A stretch of 64,000 nucleotides of DNA, from positions 25,880,859-25,944,858 of the forward strand of contig JASEVX010000007.1 of NCBI GenBank assembly GCA_031761405.1, read 5' to 3'. This DNA is from Serripes groenlandicus. Lineage: Eukaryota; Mollusca; Bivalvia; Cardiida; Cardiidae. This document shows positions 59,331 to 64,000 of the stretch, piece after piece; within the stretch, counting starts at the first letter, position 1; every line of letters starts with the position of its first letter. A model generated the notes under the pieces. It did no database searches, was not told the origin of the DNA, and saw only the letters and a list, made by a program, of their open reading frames with translations. The position numbers and the translations under genes were made by a program.

Positions 59331-59495
59331 CAGAACAATTTTACAGGATATCAATTTTTCGTTTATTAAATAATTTATCCAAGAGTGATTGTTTCTCCTC
59401 ACTGAAATCACAATTTTACATCCAATTAAATTGAACACAAGCCACAAAGTGGTGGGACTAGGCTATTAATTCCTATTAACACTTTCACAAAACCT

Positions 59496-59716
59496 TTAAC
59501 CCTTTTTCACATACAACAAATCTGCAGCAGACGACTTTGAAATCGTCTAGGCAAAAGCACAGAAAATCCCTTTAAATGAAAGAACGATAATTGAATAGAG
59601 CTGAAAACATGGTGACAAAAGGAGAAATTGCTTGTATTGAGCAATTTCTTCTTTTGTCGCCATGTATTCAAAAAGCTGTCTTCGTCAGAAAGCATCTATA
59701 TGAGGGAAAGAGTTAA
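59496..59716 (+). mobile_element. TTAA-MITE, full length
   Basis: TTAACCCTTTTTCACATACA to GAGGGAAAGAGTTAA; hairpin arms AATTGCTTGTATTGAGCAAT. Confidence 0.88.
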
Positions 59717-59757
59717 CAGAGGCCTTGAGAAAATCTCGGCAAATAGTTGGAAAATCT

Positions 59758-60040
59758 CTTACCCTTTCCCTCATATAGACGCTTTCTGACGCCTCTGCAG
59801 CAGACGGCTTTTTGAAAACATAGTAACAAAAGAAGAAATTGCACAAAATTTCTCCTTTTGTCACAATGTTTTCCACTTTTAGTCATAGGTTATCCATTCA
59901 ATTATAGAGATTTTCCATTATTTGACAAAATATGTTCAAAGTCGTCTGCTGCAAAATGAAAAATTATTCACTGTGCCTCAATGTTTTCAAAACTTGTCTG
60001 CTGCAGATGGAAATGCATCTCTATGTGGTAATTGGCTAAT
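59758..60040 (-). mobile_element. TTAA-MITE composite
   Basis: A copy starting CTTACCCTTTCCCTCATATA, with a truncated hairpin (AAATTGCACAAAATTTCTCC), joins at about 59957 to the right half of another (GTGCCTCAATGTTTTCAAAA, TTGTCTGCTGCAGATGG). Confidence 0.75.
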
Positions 60041-60114
60041 CTTGCCCCTATTATCTCATTTTTAGATTCTTTTTCTCTTTCATAGTGTCTGAAGTAAAAT
60101 ATCTTGGGAAACTT

Positions 60115-60256
60115 TGAAGAATAATTGTTTTACAACTTAAAACATTGTGGGGAATTAAGCTATTGCTTGAAATGAGTGACTTCTCCTTTTCTAGCAATGT
60201 TTATAAACATCCTAAGATGCAGGCACACCAAAGCAGTTTTCATTAGGGAAAGGGTT
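60115..60256 (+). mobile_element. TTAA-MITE, right-half, decayed
   Basis: AACTTAAAACATTGTGGGGA...CTTGAAATGAGTGACTTCTC...TTAGGGAAAGGGTTCAA. Confidence 0.5.
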
Positions 60257-60660
60257 CAACTGTTTCCTGATATTGAAAACATTTGACGCATCTACAGCAC
60301 ACAACTTTGTAAAACATTGTAGAAAAGGGAAAATTACTGAAAATAGAGTGATATCCTCTTTTCCCACGTTTTTAAATCTGTATGAAAATTATTCTTCCAA
60401 TTTTCCAAATAATACATATCTTTCCTCAGATGTTTTTATAGAAAATAATTCTGAAAATGAAAATGTACTTCAGCCATTTCCAATTGAAAACTTTGTTACA
60501 CAAAGGAGAAATTCGTCATGTTGAGCTATTTCTTCTTTTTCTTCAAATGTTTTTCAACTATATCTAATACTAAAACTTTCATCAATGGATTTTCCATAGT
60601 TTTTTCCCTGCAGACGGTTACAAAGTCGTCTGTTGCAGATTTGTTGTAGTGTGGGAGAGT
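60257..60660 (-). mobile_element. two decayed TTAA-MITE pieces
   Basis: One piece at about 60270..60400 (TTTGACGCATCTACAGCACA, AAACATTGTAGAAAAGGGAA), another at 60475..60660 (TTTCCAATTGAAAACTTTGT...AAGTCGTCTGTTGCAGATTT...GTGGGAGAG). Confidence 0.5.
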
Positions 60661-60766
60661 GATGGTGGACTGCTCTTGAACCTTGTTTCTCTCAGATTCC
60701 TACACTGAATGGCTGTATCCTTTCCCCAGTACAGATGACACTTGAAACCTTTGCGATAGATATACC

Positions 60767-60996
60767 TTAACCCTTTACCTCATATAGACGCTTTCTGTCG
60801 CCTCTGCAGCAGACGGCTTTTTGAAAACATAGTGACAAAAGAAGAAATTGCACAAAACGTGCAATTTCTCCTTTTGCCACAGTGTTTTACACTTTATGTC
60901 ATAGGTTATCCATTCAGTTATGGAGATTTTCTATGTTTTGACAAAATACGTTCAAAGTCGTCTGCTGCAGAATTGTCGTATGAGGTAAAGGGTTAA
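60767..60996 (-). mobile_element. TTAA-MITE, first of a five-copy chain
   Basis: TTAACCCTTTACCTCATATA to TGAGGTAAAGGGTTAA; matching T-to-A changes in both termini (CTTTACC / GGTAAAG) keep the inverted repeat. Confidence 0.93.
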
Positions 60997-61175
60997 AACT
61001 TTCTCCACAACCATCAAATCTGAAGCAGACAACTCAGAAAACATTCAGGTAAAATGTGGAATTGAAAGCAAAACTATTTGATAACAGTTGAAAGAGTGTG
61101 GCTAAAGAAGAAATTACTTTATTTCGTTAGCCACAATGCCTAGTCCAAATGAATCTGCAGGTGGGAAAGGGTTAA
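60993..61175 (+). mobile_element. TTAA-MITE, second in chain
   Basis: TTAAAACTTTCTCCACAACC to GTGGGAAAGGGTTAA; central part reduced (GAAATTACTTTATTTCG). Confidence 0.82.
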
Positions 61176-61390
61176 CCCTAATTAAATTTTGCAGCAGACG
61201 ACTTTGAACATTTTTTGTCAAAAAATAGAAAATCTCTTTAATTGAATGGATAACCTTTGACTAAAAGTGGAAAACATTGTGGCAAAAGGAGAAATTGCTC
61301 GTTTGAACAATTTCTTCTTTTGTCACTATGTTTTCAAAAGCCGTCTGCTGCAGAGGTGTCAGAAAGCGTCTATATTAGGGAAAGGGTTAA
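61172..61390 (+). mobile_element. TTAA-MITE, third in chain
   Basis: Left TIR shortened (TTAACCCTAATTAAATTTTG); right end TTAGGGAAAGGGTTAA. Confidence 0.88.
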
Positions 61391-61615
61391 TCCGTTCCTA
61401 CTTGTAGACGCGTTCTTACACAACTGTAGCATTGAATTTTGAAAACATTGTGACAAAAGGTGAAATTTTTCAAAACGAGCAATTTCACCTTTTGCCACAA
61501 TGTTTTCCACCTTTTTTCATCAATAATACATACAGTTATACAGATATTCCATCTTTTTGCATGATTGTTTTCAAAGTCGTCTGTTGTACGATGGCCGTAT
61601 GTGGGAAAGAGTTAA
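61387..61615 (-). mobile_element. TTAA-MITE, fourth in chain
   Basis: TTAATCCGTTCCTACTTGTA to GTGGGAAAGAGTTAA; hairpin-adjacent arms AAAGGTGAAATTTTTCAAAA. Confidence 0.88.
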
Positions 61616-61840
61616 ACGTTTACCACATACAGTAAATGTGCAGGAGATGACTTGAACAACATCTAGGTATCATTATATTGAAAATTTCTATAAAATGAAA
61701 GTTATTATTTAAGGAGTTGAAAACGTTGTAGCAAAAGGACTAATGCCTCATCATGATCAATTTCTACTTTCGCCACTATGTTTTCAAAAGTCTTCTGCTG
61801 CAGATGCATCAAATTGCATCCTTGTATGAGAAAGGGTTAA
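61612..61840 (+). mobile_element. TTAA-MITE, fifth in chain
   Basis: TTAAACGTTTACCACATACA to ATGAGAAAGGGTTAA. Confidence 0.85.
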
Positions 61841-61938
61841 GAGCCTTTGCAATAGATATCTTTTATTCTGAGATGTGCAGTCTTTTCTTTCAAATCAAGA
61901 ATAATGATTCAAATTGCAGAATTTCTTCAGGTTAAGGG

Positions 61939-62165
61939 TTAACCCTTTCCCTCATATAACAAATCTGCAGTAGACGACTTTGAAAACATACCCAAATTTG
62001 TTTCAAAACTGCCTTTAAATGAAAGTACAATAATTGAAGAGTTGAAAATATGGTGACAAAAGGAGAAATTGCTTGTTTTGAGCAATTTCTTCTTTGTCAC
62101 CATATTTTCAAAAAGGTGTTTGCTGCAGAGGCGTCAGAAAGCGTCTATATGAGGGAAAGGGTTAA
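61939..62165 (+). mobile_element. TTAA-MITE, full length
   Basis: TTAACCCTTTCCCTCATATA to GAGGGAAAGGGTTAA; hairpin GAAATTGCTTGTTTTGAGCA. Preceded by an isolated GGTTAAGGG. Confidence 0.92.
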
Positions 62166-62339
62166 AAACTATTGAAAAAAGGGAAAAGAAAAAAGATTCA
62201 TCGTAAGTTATATTTGTGACGGCTACTTTATTAAGAATTGTAACATTAAGAAAATCTAAAAGTGAATTTGTGAAATGGAGGTTGAAGACACTGAGCGAAA
62301 AATACAGTTTATTTGTTTAGATATTCTTCATGTTCAAAC

Positions 62340-62396
62340 TGTTTTTAAAAGATGCCTGCTGCAGTGGCATCAAATGTCATCTGTTTAAGGTAGGTG
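62340..62396 (+). mobile_element. TTAA-MITE fragment
   Basis: CTGTTTTTAAAAGATGCCTG, CTGCAGTGGCATCAAATGTC. Confidence 0.45.
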
Positions 62397-62421
62397 ATCT
62401 ATAGTCGGATAGAATCAACTT

Positions 62422-62648
62422 TTAACCCTTTCACACATAGCACAAATCTACAGTATACAACTTCTAATACATCAAAGCAAATAAGGAAAATCTCTAAAAA
62501 TGAAATGAATAGTTATTGAAATGAGTGGAAATTTTCATGGGAAAAGGGGAATTAACTCATCTTGAGCCATTTCTCCTTTGCCGAAATGTTTTTAAAAGCC
62601 ATATTCTGCAGATGTGTCAAAAGACGTTAACAGATGGAAAAAGGTTAA
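62422..62648 (+). mobile_element. TTAA-MITE, diverged
   Basis: TTAACCCTTTCACACATAGC to GATGGAAAAAGGTTAA. Confidence 0.82.
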
Positions 62649-62725
62649 CTGTTTCATGACTAAAATGACTTTACCTAATATTTACACTTTTTGACGGCCA
62701 GCCCCTGCCGCAGAATTCGCCCTTT

Positions 62726-62911
62726 TTAACCCTTTCCCACTTGCTAACACATGTTAAAGTTTCTGCGGCAGATGACTTTTGAAAACATTTGCCACAATGT
62801 TTTCAACTCTATTCAATAATATACACTTTTATTTGTAGAGATTTTCATATTATTGCGTAGATGTATTTCAAGAGGTCGGCTTTTGATTTATTGTATGTGG
62901 GAAAGGACTAA
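62726..62911 (-). mobile_element. TTAA-MITE, hairpin deleted
   Basis: TTAACCCTTTCCCACTTGCT to GTGGGAAAGGACTAA; GAAAACATTTGCCACAATGT joins the two halves. Confidence 0.8.
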
Positions 62912-63023
62912 AAAAGATTTAGAAATTAGTCTCATGAGGAAGTGTAGACTTAATTAATGCTAAGGGCTCTTGAATGCTCTTACAATATTTCAGCATTGTG
63001 ATTGCTCACCACAGTAATTTGCT

Positions 63024-63220
63024 ACCTCTTTCCCCGATATTAACATCATTTGACGCCATTGTAGCAGATGATTTGTGAGAATAATGTGGAAAAAGGAGAA
63101 ATTATTCAAAGCCTGCAATTTCTCATTTTCAACAATGTTTTAAAACCTTACCAAAATTAAAAATAACAAAATTCTAGATATCGTAAGTTTCTCTTGCGTT
63201 TTCAAGGCAGACAACACTCC
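63024..63220 (-). mobile_element. TTAA-MITE, decayed
   Basis: CCTCTTTCCCCGATATTAAC, TTGACGCCATTGTAGCAGAT, GAGAAATTATTCAAAGCCTG followed by CAATTTCTC. Confidence 0.55.
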
Positions 63221-63232
63221 AAGTAATCTTGA

Positions 63233-63463
63233 TTAACCCTTTTTGATGCCTCTTGAAAACATTGTGACAAAAGGAGACATTGCTCAAAACAAACAATTTC
63301 GGACGGCCTACCCATCTCTGGGCGATTTGGTTTCTCCTTTTGCCACAATGTTTTTAACTGTATTTGAATAATAGAACTTCCATTTATGAAGATTTTTCAT
63401 GGTTTTGCCTGTATATTTTCAATGTTGTCTGCTGCAGATTTGTTATATGTGGGAAAGGATTAA
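63233..63463 (-). mobile_element. TTAA-MITE with unusual central insert
   Basis: TTAACCCTTTTTGATGCCTC to GTGGGAAAGGATTAA; after GCTCAAAACAAACAATTTCG the hairpin is followed by GACGGCCTACCCATCTCTGG, GCGATTTGGTTTCTCC. Confidence 0.82.
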
Positions 63464-63689
63464 TTATTACTGTACTTCTTTTGACTTGGTCCTTGTTGTA
63501 TTGTTGAATGCAGTTATTTATAGCTCACATAAGCTCAAAGTGCCAGGAGATTGCCAATGTCTTCATTCACATCTACATGTATATCATTCTGTCATAGTCA
63601 CTTCACCTCTTTTTTTCATGTGGTCATATTTAAGAAGAATAGGCTTTGGAGGCTCCTACAATTTTGTTTTTTATAATACATTCATTTAA

Positions 63690-63889
63690 TTAACCCTTTC
63701 CCACTTATAGACGCATTTTGTGCATCTGCACCAGACAAGATTGAAAACAGTTTGTGAAATGAAGAAATTGCTCATAATGAAGAATTTAATACCACAATTA
63801 TAGAAGTGTACTTTCATTTATTGCGTTGTCCTTTATCTTTGCCTACAATGTTCTTAAAGCCGATTTGGCGTACGTAGTTAAAGGTTTAA
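63690..63889 (-). mobile_element. TTAA-MITE, diverged
   Basis: TTAACCCTTTCCCACTTATA to GTAGTTAAAGGTTTAA. Confidence 0.72.
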
Positions 63890-64000
63890 GACTTCTGTCT
63901 GCCATTGTAAGAGATGACAAATTATTAAAACTCTACTCTGAACTGGTAACCCTTTGTGAGGATTGGTCGAGCAAACTTGATGGTTAAAAATAAATGTTTG

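Noticed and set aside
63891..63984. Plus-strand open tail LLSAIVRDDKLLKLYSELVT... with a stop and a nearby AATAAA at the window end
   Set aside because: Looks somewhat like a terminal exon but does not resemble the CDPF1 C-terminus, has no clear acceptor, and the window ends.

Overview
The window is eukaryotic nuclear DNA, most likely from a heterodont bivalve mollusc. Three things point that way. It holds a multi-exon gene with consensus GT-AG introns. It is A+T-rich, with large tracts of interspersed repeats. Several repeat types are ones I associate with bivalve genomes: tRNA-headed SINEs, palindromic MITEs ending in ATGAGCCGT / ACGGCTCAT, and tandem-unit elements ending in short CTCACC/GGTGAG hairpins. 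The clade call is inference from recalled repeat types; no search was run. I see no rRNA, true tRNA, CRISPR or prokaryotic gene.

The main gene lies on the minus strand from 58645 down to 21558. I reconstructed 19 exons with consistent phases, giving about 766 residues. It encodes the amino-terminal part of a stabilin-like scavenger receptor: signal peptide, stabilin-type Cys-rich head, EGF-like modules, two complete FAS1 (fasciclin) domains, then a second Cys-rich/laminin-EGF-like cluster. The open reading frame leaves exon 19 in phase 1, but no further exon could be recognised in 1..21557, so the 3' part lies outside the window or was missed.

Inside intron 1 of that gene, on the opposite strand, lies CDPF1 (cysteine-rich DPF motif protein), with three recognisable exons at 55136..56959. 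A second possible nested plus-strand gene in intron 13 is represented by an open terminal exon at 34692..34831 with a downstream AATAAA, and perhaps by a CRE-like/YY1-like promoter and strong splice donor near 31860..32022.

Most of the rest is repeats. The dominant family is a roughly 230-bp TTAA-flanked palindromic MITE (called TTAA-MITE here; termini TTAACCCTTTCCC / GGGAAAGGGTTAA). I count roughly 70 or more full, partial or degenerate copies, about a fifth of the sequence. Copies chain by sharing single TTAA sites, for example five in a row at 60767..61840, and they repeatedly sit a few bases inside introns next to splice donors. Other repeats are a second palindromic MITE (5 copies), tRNA-type SINEs, a 1.2-kb TIR element with TA flanks, a long foldback at 16357..16798, two segments homologous only at their ends and in opposite orientation (8840..9720 and 24815..26205), minisatellites with units of 28/30, 32, 37 and 57 bp, palindromic GGGATCCCA and CCATGG satellites packed inside TIR-bounded elements, and several arrays of about 140-150 bp units. 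The left 21 kb is repeat-dominated with no supported gene.

In the repeat entries, strand + means the copy has its AATCTGCAGCAGACGACTTT-type end on the left, and - means its TAGACGC(T)TTCTGACGCCTC-type end is on the left.
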